This document shows positions 17,986 through 28,912 of a stretch of DNA of 64,000 bases, in pieces. Both the position numbers and the translations under genes were made by a program. The stretch comes from Burkholderiaceae bacterium (GTDB lineage Bacteria; Pseudomonadota; Gammaproteobacteria; Burkholderiales; Burkholderiaceae_C). The notes beneath the pieces were generated by a model, which worked only from the letters and a program-made list of their open reading frames with translations, ran no database searches and had not been told where the DNA came from. Where the stretch lies: NCBI GenBank assembly GCA_919902775.1, contig CAKKRJ010000012.1:162560-226559 (forward strand), given 5' to 3'. Each line of letters begins with the position of its first letter. Position 1 is the first letter of the stretch.

Positions 17986-18105
17986 TTTTCGCTTCACAGC
18001 CGGGGAGCCCGATTGTGGCGCAGCCAGCTGAAGGCTGGCTGAAGGCTGGCTGAAGACCCCTGGCACCCAAGGGATTGCCTTGCGGGTGCCGGGGCCAGGG
18101 GCCAC

Positions 18106-18735
18106 TCAACGCAGGCCAGCCATGTAGTCGGACACGGCCTTGATTTCGCGGTCGTTCATCTTGGCGGCGACCTGGGCCATCTGGGCGCTGTTCTTGCGAA
18201 CGCCATCACGGAACTGCACCAACTGGGCCGCGGTGTAGTCGGCATGCTGACCCGACATGCGGGGGTACTGGGCAGGCATGCCCGCACCGTTGGGTGAATG
18301 GCAGCTGGCGCAAGCGGCGATCTGACGGTCTGGGATGCCGCCACGGTAAATGCGCTCACCCAAAGCCACCGTGTCTTTGTCTTTGGCAAAACCAGGCTTG
18401 GCGGGCTTGGAGGCGAGCCAATAAGCGATGTTGCGCATGTCGGCATCGCTCAAGCCGGCCACCATGCCGCTCATCACGGCGTTGGCACGCTTGCCCGATT
18501 TGAATTCTTGCAATTGCTTGACCAGGTATTCAGGGTGTTGCTGCGACAGCTTGGGGTTGACCGGGGTGGTCGAGTTACCGTCTGCGGCGTGGCAGGCCAC
18601 ACACATGGCAAACGCGGCCTCGCCTTTGGCCAGATCGGGTTTGGCCGCTGCCGGTGCAGGGCCAGCAGCCAATGCAGAACCCGCCACGAAAGCAGACAAA
18701 GTGGCGGACATCAGGAGAGAAACAATTGACTTCAT
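18106..18735 (-). CDS. Cytochrome c4-type diheme cytochrome
   Basis: A 209-residue periplasmic electron carrier. A signal peptide ends near AGSALAAG. Two c-type heme sites, CVACH and CASCH, sit in two similar halves with distal methionines in later segments, the cytochrome c4 pattern. It likely feeds terminal oxidases. The neighbouring resB-ccsB genes make the machinery that attaches its hemes. It diverges from engB. Confidence 0.93.
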   Translation of the reverse strand: MKSIVSLLMSATLSAFVAGSALAAGPAPAAAKPDLAKGEAAFAMCVACHAADGNSTTPVNPKLSQQHPEYLVKQLQEFKSGKRANAVMSGMVAGLSDADMRNIAYWLASKPAKPGFAKDKDTVALGERIYRGGIPDRQIAACASCHSPNGAGMPAQYPRMSGQHADYTAAQLVQFRDGVRKNSAQMAQVAAKMNDREIKAVSDYMAGLR

Positions 18736-18879
18736 GGTCGTCGTCCAAAAGTTGGAAGAATGGGCGCAAAACCCAAGGATTCTACAATGAGGTCTGCGTC
18801 AGTTTCCTGACGACCCAAGGCCCCCCGATTTATGAGCTCCAGCCCCCGCGTTTCCCCTCCCTCGTCCCAAGCTGGGCCG

Positions 18880-18890
18880 CCCCCCCCCCC
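18880..18890 (+). repeat. C11 homopolymer at the 5' end of engB
   Basis: Eleven consecutive C residues lie between an upstream ATG (18832) and the conserved engB frame. The ATG at 18832 is out of frame with the GTPase as written; one extra C or two fewer would join them into MSSSPRVSPPSSQAG followed by the GTPase. Confidence 0.85.
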
Positions 18891-18902
18891 GTGGTCACAC
18901 CC

Positions 18903-19577
18903 ATGGGCTGGATGCACACCGCCCGTTTTTTGACCACCGCCGCGCAACTGCACCATTTGCCCGCGATGGACACGCCTGAAATTGCCTTTGTGGGCCGCTC
19001 CAACGCAGGCAAATCCACCTGCATCAACACCCTAACGCAAAAAAAGCAGCTGGCATTTGCCTCCAAAAAGCCGGGGCGCACCCAGCACATCAACCTGTTT
19101 GCCCTGGGCAAACAGGGCATCACCGACGCCGTGCTGGCCGATTTGCCTGGCTACGGTTACGCCGCGGTGGCCAAGATGGACAAACTGCGCTGGCAACAAG
19201 TCATGGCCAATTACCTGGTCAGCCGCGAGAACCTGACGGGGATCGTCATGATGTGCGACCCGCGCCACGGCCTGACTGAGCTGGACGACATCCTGCTCGA
19301 AGTCATCCGCCCCCGGGTGGAACAGGGCCTGAAGTTTTTGATCATCCTCACCAAGGCCGACAAGCTGACCCGTGCCGAGCAGGCCAAAGCCCTGTCGATC
19401 GCACGGCTGCAAGCCGGCGGCGGCGAGGTGAAGTTGTTTTCGGCCTTGAAAAAACAAGGCGTGGACGAAGTGGCCCAACTGCTGTGGGACTGGACGCACC
19501 CGGCCAAAGACACGGCAGCCACCGCTGCCGCCCCGGCCGAGCCCCCCGAAGAAGAACCCGAAGCACTCGACGAGTGA
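18903..19577 (+). CDS. engB: Ribosome biogenesis GTPase EngB (YsxC/YihA)
   Basis: An essential-type GTPase of about 224 residues used in large ribosomal subunit assembly. G1 is GRSNAGKST, G3 is DLPGYGYA and G4 is TKADKL. The first supported in-frame ATG is at 18903 (MGWMHTARFLTTAAQ); GTG at 18891 is also in frame. Homologues often have a Pro-rich leader, which here is present but separated by a frame break at a C11 tract. The C-terminus is an Ala/Glu-rich tail. It diverges from cytochrome c4. Confidence 0.92.
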   Translation: MGWMHTARFLTTAAQLHHLPAMDTPEIAFVGRSNAGKSTCINTLTQKKQLAFASKKPGRTQHINLFALGKQGITDAVLADLPGYGYAAVAKMDKLRWQQVMANYLVSRENLTGIVMMCDPRHGLTELDDILLEVIRPRVEQGLKFLIILTKADKLTRAEQAKALSIARLQAGGGEVKLFSALKKQGVDEVAQLLWDWTHPAKDTAATAAAPAEPPEEEPEALDE

Positions 19578-19613
19578 GCCGAATCGGCCACACCGGGTGA
19601 CAAAGCCCCAGCC

Positions 19614-20480
19614 TCAATAAAAACCGGCCTCGCCTTCAGGCCGGGTCTTGAAGCGTTTGTGCACCCAGTAATACTGCTCGGGCATGGTCTGCACCCAATC
19701 GGCCAGCAGACGGTTCATGCGGGCGGTGTCTTGGGCCAGATCGGCGCTGGGGAAATCGGCCAGCGGCGCATGCACCTCGATGTCGTAGCCCGCCGGCGTC
19801 ATGCGCGTGACCACAGGCACCACCCGGGCGCCCACCACCTTGGACAAGCGCGACAGCGAAGGCACGGTGGCCGCCTTCTCGACCCCCATGAAAGGCACAA
19901 AAATCGACTCGGTGCGGCCAAAATCCATGTCGGGCGACAGGTGCAAAGGCTCGCCCTTCTTGATGCCAGCCAAGATCTGGCGCATGCCCTGGTGCCGAAA
20001 ATAAGGGCGCACATTGCCTGAACGCTCGCGGCCCTGGCGCACCCAGGCCTCCACGGCTGGACGCGACTGCCCGACAAAAATGAACGCCACCGGACCAGGC
20101 ACATCAAGCGACACGGCCATACCCCCTGCATCCAGGCCGACAAAATGGGGCGCAAACATCACCAAGGGACCCGGCTCGCGCAAGGCCTGCACATCACCCA
20201 CCCAGCGCAGGCGCTGACGCACCAGCGCCTCGGGGGCGTGCCAAAGCCAGGAACGGTCCATCACCGACTGGCCAAAGGCGATGAAATGCCGGTACGCCAA
20301 AGCCTCGCGTTCGGCAGCGGGCCACTCGGGCAGACACTTATGCAAATTGACCAGCACAATCCGGCGACGCTTGCCCGCCACATGCCACAGCAACCAACCC
20401 AGCCCATGCCCTGCCGCCCTCACCCAAGACAGCGGCAGGCCTGCAAACAGGCGCAAAAAAGCGATCAGCAAATTCACCAT
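19614..20480 (-). CDS. Lipid A late acyltransferase (LpxL/HtrB family)
   Basis: A 288-residue inner-membrane enzyme that adds a secondary acyl chain to Kdo2-lipid A. The N-terminus is hydrophobic. The catalytic H-X4-D motif is in MFAPHFVGLDAGG. The C-terminus has YWVHKRFKTRPEGE, typical of the family. It lies 16 bp after a second enzyme of the same family, so the two may add the two different chains. Which is LpxL and which LpxM cannot be told from sequence alone. Confidence 0.88.
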   Translation of the reverse strand: MVNLLIAFLRLFAGLPLSWVRAAGHGLGWLLWHVAGKRRRIVLVNLHKCLPEWPAAEREALAYRHFIAFGQSVMDRSWLWHAPEALVRQRLRWVGDVQALREPGPLVMFAPHFVGLDAGGMAVSLDVPGPVAFIFVGQSRPAVEAWVRQGRERSGNVRPYFRHQGMRQILAGIKKGEPLHLSPDMDFGRTESIFVPFMGVEKAATVPSLSRLSKVVGARVVPVVTRMTPAGYDIEVHAPLADFPSADLAQDTARMNRLLADWVQTMPEQYYWVHKRFKTRPEGEAGFY

Positions 20481-20496
20481 GCGTTTTCAGGTCCGG

Positions 20497-21324
20497 TCAG
20501 GCCTGCCGGGGATGTTTGTAGCGGGCATAGCCCCAGATGTATTGCGATGGGCACTGCAAAATCAGCGACTCCATGGCCTGGTTGATCTGCACCACCGCGG
20601 TGTCCAGATCGTCCGACAAGTCATGCCCCAGAGGCTGCGAGTGCAAACGGTAACCGCGACCCCAGGACAAGCGCTCCCCCCAGATCAACACCACCTGGGC
20701 GCCGGTTTGCAAAGCCAGCCGCGCGGCCAAGGTCATGGTGTAGGCGGGTTGGCCAAAAAACGGGGCCCACTGCCCCATGCCCTCGGGTGGCACCTGATCG
20801 GGCAACAAACCCACGGCCCGACCCGAACGCAGCGCCTTGATCATCTGGCGAACACCGGCCAGAGTGGTCGGCACCGCCTCCAGTCCCGGACGTTGCCGCG
20901 CCAAGCGCATGACCTCGCCCAAACCCGCGTGGCGGGCAGGACGGTACAACACCGTCAATGGCCCGTGTTGCGCCGAAAAACGCGCAGCCAGCGCCTGGGC
21001 CGTGATCTCGAAACAGCCCATGTGCGGGGTCAAAAACAACACCCCTTGGCCGCTGGCATAAGCCGCCACGGCGGCGCGGTCATCGGCCCAACTCAGGCTC
21101 GGCGTGCGCCCCAGCCACAAGCGCGGCAATTCGGCCGACATGCGCCCTGCCTGCCCTACAGCGCGCCAAACAGCCCACCAACCCAGGCCCGCCTGACGCG
21201 CGTTGTGCAAAAACCGCTGTCTGTACGGACCTGAAAAGCACCAAGCCAGCCAGCCCCCCACGCTCCCCAGAGCGTGCAGGGCCCACAAAGGCCATCGAGA
21301 AAAGAAACGGAACCAACTGAGCAT
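20497..21324 (-). CDS. Lipid A late acyltransferase (LpxL/HtrB family), second copy
   Basis: A 275-residue homologue of the next gene. The motif here is H-X4-E (TPHMGCFEITAQ), and the end is PSQYIWGYARYKHP. The ATG at 21324 (MLSWFRFFSRWP) is chosen, since the upstream in-frame extension is Cys/Lys/Arg-rich and encoded by repetitive intergenic DNA. The two genes probably form an operon that completes lipid A acylation. Confidence 0.88.
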   Translation of the reverse strand: MLSWFRFFSRWPLWALHALGSVGGWLAWCFSGPYRQRFLHNARQAGLGWWAVWRAVGQAGRMSAELPRLWLGRTPSLSWADDRAAVAAYASGQGVLFLTPHMGCFEITAQALAARFSAQHGPLTVLYRPARHAGLGEVMRLARQRPGLEAVPTTLAGVRQMIKALRSGRAVGLLPDQVPPEGMGQWAPFFGQPAYTMTLAARLALQTGAQVVLIWGERLSWGRGYRLHSQPLGHDLSDDLDTAVVQINQAMESLILQCPSQYIWGYARYKHPRQA

Positions 21325-21380
21325 GGGGGGTGATTTTGCCCTGAACTCACCCGCGCACCGACAACACGGTGCCTGGCCCA

Positions 21381-21442
21381 CTTTGGCACCCCTTTGGGCA
21401 CCCCTTTTGGCGCACCTTTTGGGCATACCTTTTTGGCACGCC
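21381..21442. repeat. Degenerate tandem repeat, about 12-13 bp unit
   Basis: Five imperfect units of the form CTTTTGGGCACCC / TTTTGGCGCACC / TTTTTGGCACGCC follow each other in the gap (21325-21605) between the acyltransferase and the HTH gene. The rest of the gap shows no gene; it must carry the promoters of both divergent genes. Confidence 0.65.
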
Positions 21443-21605
21443 ATGCCGACCAGGCGCCGCACCGACCAACCGACCGTATGTGCTACCTGTTTTTGCCCAC
21501 CGCACTACCGGTTCACGCCCGACCGTAATGACAAAACAGCTCATAACATCCCAATAGCCCCAAACTTCCAACCTGCGTTGGTCTGGCTTTCTTGAGGAAT
21601 TTTTG

Positions 21606-22190
21606 ATGAAAAGCAGCAACATCCACCCAGCTTATTTCAGCACCAGCCAAGCGGCCAAAATGCTGGGTCTGTCGGTGGGCACCATCCAGCGCATGGTGGA
21701 AAACGGGGTCTTCAAAGCCTTTGTCACCCAAGGGGGGCACCGCCGGATCTTGTCCTCCTCCATCACCCAGTATTGCAAGCAACAAGGTTTTCAGACCTTG
21801 CCCGTGGTCTCCGAGTCCCTGCTGATTTGTGTTTTGCACGACAGCCAGCACGTGCCGCCCACACTCGACAAGATGGCCCATTGGGAGCAGGTCAAGCTCA
21901 TCACGCACCCCCTGGACTTGATGGGCATTCACCAGACCGTCGGGGCTTTTTTCATCGACGCCCGGATTCCATGGCTGCACACGGCCCCGATGCATCTGCA
22001 AGACAACCTGATGCAAAACGCCCACATCGTGGTCTACAACAGCGCCCACCTGCCATCCAACAGCCCCTTGTATCTGGCCAAGAAAATCGACCTGTTTGAG
22101 GGGGACGTCAGCACCGACCTGGTCTATGGCTACCTGCTGGGCAGCACACATGCGCACCACGCCGACACGCACCGCCCGACCCACCAGTGA
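21606..22190 (+). CDS. Helix-turn-helix DNA-binding protein of unknown role
   Basis: A 194-residue protein. Residues about 10-55 form an excisionase/MerR-like winged helix (YFSTSQAAKMLGLSVGTIQR then FKAFVTQGGHRRI). The C-terminal 130 residues are not recognised but are well structured in appearance, with a His-rich tail (HAHHADTHRPTH). The ATG at 21606 has GAGG about 10 bp upstream; a TTG just before it is less likely. It lies directly upstream of groESL on the same strand, but groESL has its own promoter. It may be a small regulator. Confidence 0.7.
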   Translation: MKSSNIHPAYFSTSQAAKMLGLSVGTIQRMVENGVFKAFVTQGGHRRILSSSITQYCKQQGFQTLPVVSESLLICVLHDSQHVPPTLDKMAHWEQVKLITHPLDLMGIHQTVGAFFIDARIPWLHTAPMHLQDNLMQNAHIVVYNSAHLPSNSPLYLAKKIDLFEGDVSTDLVYGYLLGSTHAHHADTHRPTHQ

Positions 22191-22213
22191 AATTCTCCCC
22201 ACGACCTGCAGGG

Positions 22214-22239
22214 CTTGAAATCGATCCAAATGCCCTTAT
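22214..22239 (+). promoter_or_regulatory. Heat-shock promoter of groESL (sigma-32 type)
   Basis: CTTGAAA (22214-22220) and CCCTTAT (22233-22239) are separated by 12 bp, close to the sigma-32 pattern. A sigma-70 reading (TTGAAA, 16 bp, TATCAT) overlaps it. The CIRCE operator follows immediately. Confidence 0.6.
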
Positions 22240-22241
22240 CA

Positions 22242-22268
22242 TTAGCACTCGAAGGAGTTGAGTGCTAA
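22242..22268 (+). promoter_or_regulatory. CIRCE operator (HrcA binding site)
   Basis: A perfect TTAGCACTC-N9-GAGTGCTAA inverted repeat 82 bp upstream of groES. HrcA repressor binds this element and is released on heat shock. Confidence 0.97.
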
Positions 22269-22350
22269 CAGGCGCCCTCCTCAGATCCCAGTGCCACCCC
22301 TTTGTGGTGCGCTTTGTTTTTCAACCCTTGTTTCAAATCCAGGAGATTCC

Positions 22351-22638
22351 ATGAAACTGCGTCCTTTGGGCGATCGCGTGATCGTCAAACGTGTCGAAAG
22401 CGAAACCAAAACTGCCTCGGGCATCGTGATCCCCGATTCCGCTGCAGAAAAGCCTGATCAAGGTGAAGTCCTGGCCGTCGGCCCCGGCAAAACCAACGAC
22501 AAAGGCGAGACCAAAGCCCTGAGCGTCAAGGTCGGTGACCGCGTCTTGTTCGGCAAGTACAGCGGCCAGACCGTCAAGGTCGACGGCGACGAGCTGTTGG
22601 TCATGAAAGAAGAAGACCTGTTCGCGGTCGTCGAGTGA
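22351..22638 (+). CDS. groES: Co-chaperonin GroES
   Basis: A 95-residue co-chaperonin that caps the GroEL ring. [16 protein letters not shown], the mobile-loop segment [15 protein letters not shown] and [11 protein letters not shown] are all present. The ATG at 22351 has AGGAG six bases upstream, so the longer upstream frame (which covers the CIRCE region) is rejected. Transcribed with groEL under HrcA and heat-shock control. Confidence 0.98.
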   Translation: MKLRPLGDRVIVKRVESETKTASGIVIPDSAAEKPDQGEVLAVGPGKTNDKGETKALSVKVGDRVLFGKYSGQTVKVDGDELLVMKEEDLFAVVE

Positions 22639-22715
22639 TTTGCGGGACAGACCGACTGACGCGCGCAGCGCCAAGTCGCTCTGTCCTCAACTGATTAATT
22701 GAATTTAGGAGCTAA

Positions 22716-24368
<1,653 letters not shown>

Positions 24369-24430
24369 TCGCCCTGTCGGTCAACAGACCCTGTCTGTCA
24401 CCCCGGGCCTGGCCCGGGGTCTGACCCGAA

Positions 24431-24466
24431 AGCCCCACAAGGCCCGCGCCTTGTGGGGCTTTTTTG
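24431..24466 (+). terminator. Rho-independent terminator of groESL
   Basis: AGCCCCACAAGG and CCTTGTGGGGCT form a 12-bp stem with a six-base loop, followed by TTTTT. A second hairpin (CCCCGGGC/GCCCGGGG, 24401-24419) lies just before it. Confidence 0.95.
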
Positions 24467-24583
24467 CGTCCAGTGCACGGGTGCGGTCAAAGCCGACTTC
24501 CAATTTCCACATCCGATAGACTGCAACTTGGCGCTTGTCCGCTGACCAACGGGCAAGCTTTACCAAACCCTGTGTGGACCCCC

Positions 24584-26134
24584 ATGACCCCACTTCACCG
24601 CAACAACGCGCAGCGCTTGATCCTGGCCCTGGACCAAGGCACCAGCTCCAGCAGGGCCGTGGCCTTCAACCACCGCGGTGAAGTTTTGGCCATGGCCCAG
24701 CGCCCGACAACACAGCACTTCCCCCAACCCGGCTGGGTGGAACATGACGCGCTGGAAATTTGGCAAACCCAACTCAGCGTCGCCCAAGACGTGATGGACC
24801 AGCTGGGCACGTCGCACACGGTCGTCGCACTGGGCATCACCAACCAGCGCGAAACCACCGTCCTCTGGCACCGCAAAACGGGTCAACCCATCCACCCTGC
24901 CTTGGTCTGGCAAGACCGGCGCACGGCAGCCGAATGCGACCGCCTGCGCTCCGAAGGCTACGCAGACATGATTCAGGCGAAGACCGGCTTGGTTTTAGAT
25001 GCCTACTTCAGTGCCAGCAAGATCGCGTGGTTGCTCGACCACATCCCGAATGCGCGCGCCATGGCAGAAGCTGGCGAGCTGGCGTTTGGCACGGTCGACA
25101 GCTGGTTGCTGTGGAACCTCACACAAAGTGCATCCGACTCGCAGCCCCACCTTGCCGTGCACGCGACCGATGTCTCCAACGCCTCACGCACCATGCTGTG
25201 GAATATCCACACCGGGGACTGGGATGAGGCATTGCTCGCGCTCTTTCGAATCCCACGCGCCCTGCTGCCCGAAGTCCGTCCCAGCAGTGGGGCGTTTGGT
25301 CACGCCCTGCCTTTGGGGGGCATCCCCATCATGGGCATGGCGGGTGACCAGCAAGCCGCGGCGTTTGGTCAAGCTTGTTGGCAACCGGGCATGGTCAAAA
25401 ACACCTACGGCACGGGCTGTTTTTTGCTGTGCAACACCGGGCAGCAAGCGATCGCATCCCAGCACCAGTTGCTCAGCAGCACCGCGTGGCAACTCAGCCA
25501 ACCCGAACTCAGCCCCAGGCAGTACTGCCTGGAAGGCAGCGTCTTCATGGGTGGTGCCATCATTCAGTGGCTGCGCGATGGACTGGGCATCATTGAACAA
25601 GCACAGGAAGTCGAAGCCTTGGCCACGGGGGTGGCAGACAACGGCGGCGTCATGCTGGTGCCCGCCTTCACCGGACTGGGGGCACCTTATTGGGACGCCT
25701 CGGCGCGCGGCACTTTGCTGGGTTTGACACGGGGCAGTCACAAAGGCCACATTGCCCGCGCCGCGCTGGAAGGCATTGCCCACCAAGTCTGCGATGTGTT
25801 GAGCGCCATGAATGCAGACTTGTCAGCGCAATCGGGCACAGAAATTTTGGAGCTGCGCGTCGATGGCGGCGCGAGCCAAAACAACCTGCTGCTCCAAACA
25901 CAGGCGAATTTGCTGCAAATTCCGGTGGTGCGACCCCAAATCACCGAAACAACGGCCTTGGGCGTGGCCTACCTTGCCGGGCTGGCCGTGGGCTTTTGGG
26001 CAAGCCAAAGCGAGTTGGCACAGTTTTGGCAAGTCGAGCGGCGCTTCGAGCCAGAGCCGGGCAGCGGTGCGTGGCGGCGCCAAGAGCGCGAACGCTGGGC
26101 CATCGCCATCGAAAAGTCGCGGGGCTGGGCCTGA
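24584..26134 (+). CDS. glpK: Glycerol kinase
   Basis: Phosphorylates glycerol to glycerol 3-phosphate. It has 516 residues of the FGGY kinase family: [15 protein letters not shown] at the start, [14 protein letters not shown] and the C-terminal [15 protein letters not shown]. The ATG at 24584 (MTPLHRNN) is chosen because the 40 upstream codons overlap the groEL terminator region. The stop is immediately followed by the glpD start. No dedicated glycerol facilitator gene is in the window. Confidence 0.96.
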   Translation: MTPLHRNNAQRLILALDQGTSSSRAVAFNHRGEVLAMAQRPTTQHFPQPGWVEHDALEIWQTQLSVAQDVMDQLGTSHTVVALGITNQRETTVLWHRKTGQPIHPALVWQDRRTAAECDRLRSEGYADMIQAKTGLVLDAYFSASKIAWLLDHIPNARAMAEAGELAFGTVDSWLLWNLTQSASDSQPHLAVHATDVSNASRTMLWNIHTGDWDEALLALFRIPRALLPEVRPSSGAFGHALPLGGIPIMGMAGDQQAAAFGQACWQPGMVKNTYGTGCFLLCNTGQQAIASQHQLLSSTAWQLSQPELSPRQYCLEGSVFMGGAIIQWLRDGLGIIEQAQEVEALATGVADNGGVMLVPAFTGLGAPYWDASARGTLLGLTRGSHKGHIARAALEGIAHQVCDVLSAMNADLSAQSGTEILELRVDGGASQNNLLLQTQANLLQIPVVRPQITETTALGVAYLAGLAVGFWASQSELAQFWQVERRFEPEPGSGAWRRQERERWAIAIEKSRGWA

Positions 26135-27520
26135 ATGCCACGCGAGCAGACTTGGCAAGCGGTGCAAGGGCAAGCCACGTGGGATGTTTGCGTGGTCGGT
26201 GGCGGCGCCACCGGTTTGGGTACCGCATTGGACGCGGCCACACGTGGCTACAGCGTGGTTCTGGCAGAAGCCGAGGACTTTGCAAGCGGTGCCAGCTCAC
26301 GGTCTTCCAAAATGCTGCACGGCGGTGTGCGCTACTTGCAACAGCTTGATTTCGCCCTCGTCAAAGAGGCGCTGCACGAGCGTGCCAACGTGCTGGCCAA
26401 CGCACCGCATGTGGCGCAGGTTCTGCCCTTTGTCATTCCCTGCGCATCGCTGGCCCACGCCGCGTTTTACGGCAGCGGGCTCAAACTGTACGACCTGCTG
26501 GCGGGGCGGCGCAACGTGGGCTGTTCGCATCTCCTCTCCTCCAAGCAAGTCATGGCCCAAGCCCGCGCCTTGCGCCCCAGCGCCCATGGCATTCAGTACT
26601 ACGATGGGCTTTTTGACGATGCCCGCCTGGCACAGTCGATTGCGCGCAGCGCCAGGCAGCGCGGCGCCGTGTTGATGAACTACTGCCGCGCCGACATCCG
26701 TGGCCAAGCCGATGACGGCGCTGCGCTGATCACCCTCAGCCGCAAAGACACGGCCGAACAGCACAGCTTGCGGGCCCGATGCACCATTTTTGCCACAGGC
26801 GCTTGGAGCGGCGAACGCGTGGCTGTGGCGCGGGGCAGCCACATCGTTTTGCCAGACATCGGCTTGTCCAGTGGGGTCTTGTTGCCCAAAACCCCCGATG
26901 GCCGCGTGCTCTTCCTGCTGCCGTGGCAGGGCCACACCCTGATTGGCACGACCGATATTGCCGTCTCCCAACCCGACTATCTGGACACCGCACCGCCAGA
27001 GGACATTGACTGGCTGCTGCGAACCGCCAGCCAAGCCCTGCAGCAGCCACTCACACCGAGCCAAGTGAGCGCCAGTTTTGTGGGGTACCGCCCCTTGGTT
27101 CGCCCCCCCGGTGCGCACAAAAACTCCTCGCAATTTTCGCGCGCCCACCTGGTGGAACGCACCGCTGAGCGCAGCTTGCGCGTGGTCGGCGGCAAATGGA
27201 CCACCTACCGGCGCATGGCGCAGGACGTCTTGGACGCGGCCATTGCGCACGGCATCTTGTCGCCAGCAGCGCCATGCAGCACGGCCGATCTCGCCCTGAG
27301 TCCCAACCCCTTGCTCGACCATGCCTGGCAGACCCAGGGGCAGTGGAGCGACGCACAACTGCAACAATTCGTGGCCAGCGCCGTGCAAGACGAAGCTGCC
27401 TGCACGGCGGACGATGTGCTCTACCGCCGCTTGCGCACCGGTTTTACAGACCAGGCGCTGGCGCAAACCCTGCGCCCTCAAGTCGAGCGGTGGCTGAAAA
27501 CCAGGCTGAGCGCGGGCTGA
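26135..27520 (+). CDS. glpD: Glycerol-3-phosphate dehydrogenase, FAD-dependent
   Basis: Oxidises glycerol 3-phosphate to dihydroxyacetone phosphate and passes electrons to quinone at the inner membrane. It has 461 residues. The FAD-binding VCVVGGGATGLGTALDA is at residues 17-33, with the conserved SSRSSKMLHGGVRYLQ and the RVVGGKWTTYRRMAQD segment. It is somewhat shorter than E. coli GlpD. It begins at the base after the glpK stop. Confidence 0.95.
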   Translation: MPREQTWQAVQGQATWDVCVVGGGATGLGTALDAATRGYSVVLAEAEDFASGASSRSSKMLHGGVRYLQQLDFALVKEALHERANVLANAPHVAQVLPFVIPCASLAHAAFYGSGLKLYDLLAGRRNVGCSHLLSSKQVMAQARALRPSAHGIQYYDGLFDDARLAQSIARSARQRGAVLMNYCRADIRGQADDGAALITLSRKDTAEQHSLRARCTIFATGAWSGERVAVARGSHIVLPDIGLSSGVLLPKTPDGRVLFLLPWQGHTLIGTTDIAVSQPDYLDTAPPEDIDWLLRTASQALQQPLTPSQVSASFVGYRPLVRPPGAHKNSSQFSRAHLVERTAERSLRVVGGKWTTYRRMAQDVLDAAIAHGILSPAAPCSTADLALSPNPLLDHAWQTQGQWSDAQLQQFVASAVQDEAACTADDVLYRRLRTGFTDQALAQTLRPQVERWLKTRLSAG

Positions 27521-27590
27521 ATCGCACGGGCCGAATCAACCAGGTCTGGTCCAACCCGCATGCGGTCAACCCTGCGCCAAGCACCCTGTT

Positions 27591-28340
27591 TTACAAGGCG
27601 GCCGCTTCGATCTGCACCACCCAGTAAGCGCCTTTGTCCTGCACCGCCTGAAAGCGCACCTTCTGGCCCACCTGCAATGCGTCCAGCTGCTCGGGCTGTT
27701 TGACCTGGAACACCATGCTCATGGGCGGCATGTCCAGGTTCGGAATCTCGCCATGCTGGAGTGCAATTTTGCGCGCCGCCTTGTCGATGCGGCGCACTTC
27801 GGCGTTGACCCAGGGCAAGGCGCTGGCCCCCTCGCTGACCCGTTGAATGCCCGAGCGCTGGGCCATGCGGCCTTGGCCCGGATAACGCTGAAAGCTTTGG
27901 CTGCTGCCGTCTTTCTTCACCAGCAGCACGTCGTAGGCGTCTTTGCGGCCCTTGTATTCAGGACCGTCCATGCCGGGGCTGCCCACCGGCATCCCGGGCA
28001 CGGACAAGCCCAACGCAGTGGGCCGCTCTTTGAGCAAGCGGTGGATGTCGGCGGCAGGCACATGGCCTTCCACCACGTAGCCGCCCACCGTGGCGGTGTG
28101 GCATGAGCCGAGTTTGTCCGGCATGCCCAGCCGCTTGCGGGCGGCGGTGTTGCCCACATCGTGCACCTCGACCTTGAAGCCATTGGCTTGCAGGTGATCG
28201 ATCCACAGGTGACAGCAGCCGCAATTGGGGTCTTTCCAGACCTGCACGGTGGTGGCCTGGGCCAGCGCCGTGCGGTGAAATCCTGCGGCGGTCGTGATGC
28301 CCAACAGGGCTGCGGCATGAAGCCATTGGCGTCTTTGCAT
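27591..28340 (-). CDS. DUF411-CusF fusion, predicted periplasmic copper-binding protein
   Basis: A 249-residue exported protein. A signal peptide ends near TALAQ. Residues about 30-145 form a DUF411 (CopG-like) domain with the metal-binding type motif WKDPNCGCCHLW. Residues about 165-249 resemble CusF/CopK copper-binding folds (PWVNAEVRRIDKAARKI then MPPMSMVFQV, with two methionines as possible Cu ligands). The ATG at 28340 is preceded by GGAG. Last gene of the copper operon, 11 bp after the cupredoxin. It may pass copper between the two halves; this is inferred. Confidence 0.82.
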   Translation of the reverse strand: MQRRQWLHAAALLGITTAAGFHRTALAQATTVQVWKDPNCGCCHLWIDHLQANGFKVEVHDVGNTAARKRLGMPDKLGSCHTATVGGYVVEGHVPAADIHRLLKERPTALGLSVPGMPVGSPGMDGPEYKGRKDAYDVLLVKKDGSSQSFQRYPGQGRMAQRSGIQRVSEGASALPWVNAEVRRIDKAARKIALQHGEIPNLDMPPMSMVFQVKQPEQLDALQVGQKVRFQAVQDKGAYWVVQIEAAAL

Positions 28341-28351
28341 GGTGTTCTCCT

Positions 28352-28858
28352 TCACTTGACGGTGATGCGGCCAATCATGCCCGCTTCAAAATGGCCCGGA
28401 ATCAGGCAGGCAAATTCAAACGTGCCAGCACGGTTGAAGGTCCAGACGATGGCGCCTTTTTGACCGGCATTCACATGCGCCATATAGGGTTCATCGTGTT
28501 CCATGCCGGGGTGTTTTTTCATCATCTCGGCATGCGCTTTGAGTTCTTGTGGCGTGCCGAGCACGATCTCGTGCAGCACCTGCCCCGCGTTCACCGCCAC
28601 CAGGCGCACGGTCTCGCCCAAGCGGATGTTCAGTTGCCGGGGGGTAAAGCGCATGTTGTCGGTCATGCGGATCTCGATGGTGCGTTGCACTTTTTTCGGG
28701 TCACCGGCCATGCCCCAATCTTTTTGTTCAGCGGCGACCTGTTCGGTCGCCTCCGCTTGGGCGTGGTGCGCCTGGTGGGCAGAAGGTGCGTGGGCATGCG
28801 CTGCGGGCAAGGCCAACAGGCCCGCGCTGAGCAGCAAAAAAGTCCATGTGCGGTTCAT
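28352..28858 (-). CDS. Cupredoxin-type periplasmic copper protein
   Basis: A 168-residue exported protein with a signal peptide and a His-rich start. The cupredoxin domain spans about residues 55-168. Type-1 copper ligands can be proposed as the His in QVLHEIVLG, the Cys in FEFACLIPGH, the following His and a later Met (AGMIGRITVK). It is an electron carrier or copper-binding resistance protein in the operon with the multicopper oxidase. Confidence 0.85.
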   Translation of the reverse strand: MNRTWTFLLLSAGLLALPAAHAHAPSAHQAHHAQAEATEQVAAEQKDWGMAGDPKKVQRTIEIRMTDNMRFTPRQLNIRLGETVRLVAVNAGQVLHEIVLGTPQELKAHAEMMKKHPGMEHDEPYMAHVNAGQKGAIVWTFNRAGTFEFACLIPGHFEAGMIGRITVK

Positions 28859-28912
28859 ACAAATTCCTTGTCAATCGATGAAAAAGTCAAAGCCCTCGAA
28901 GGGGCCAAAGGT

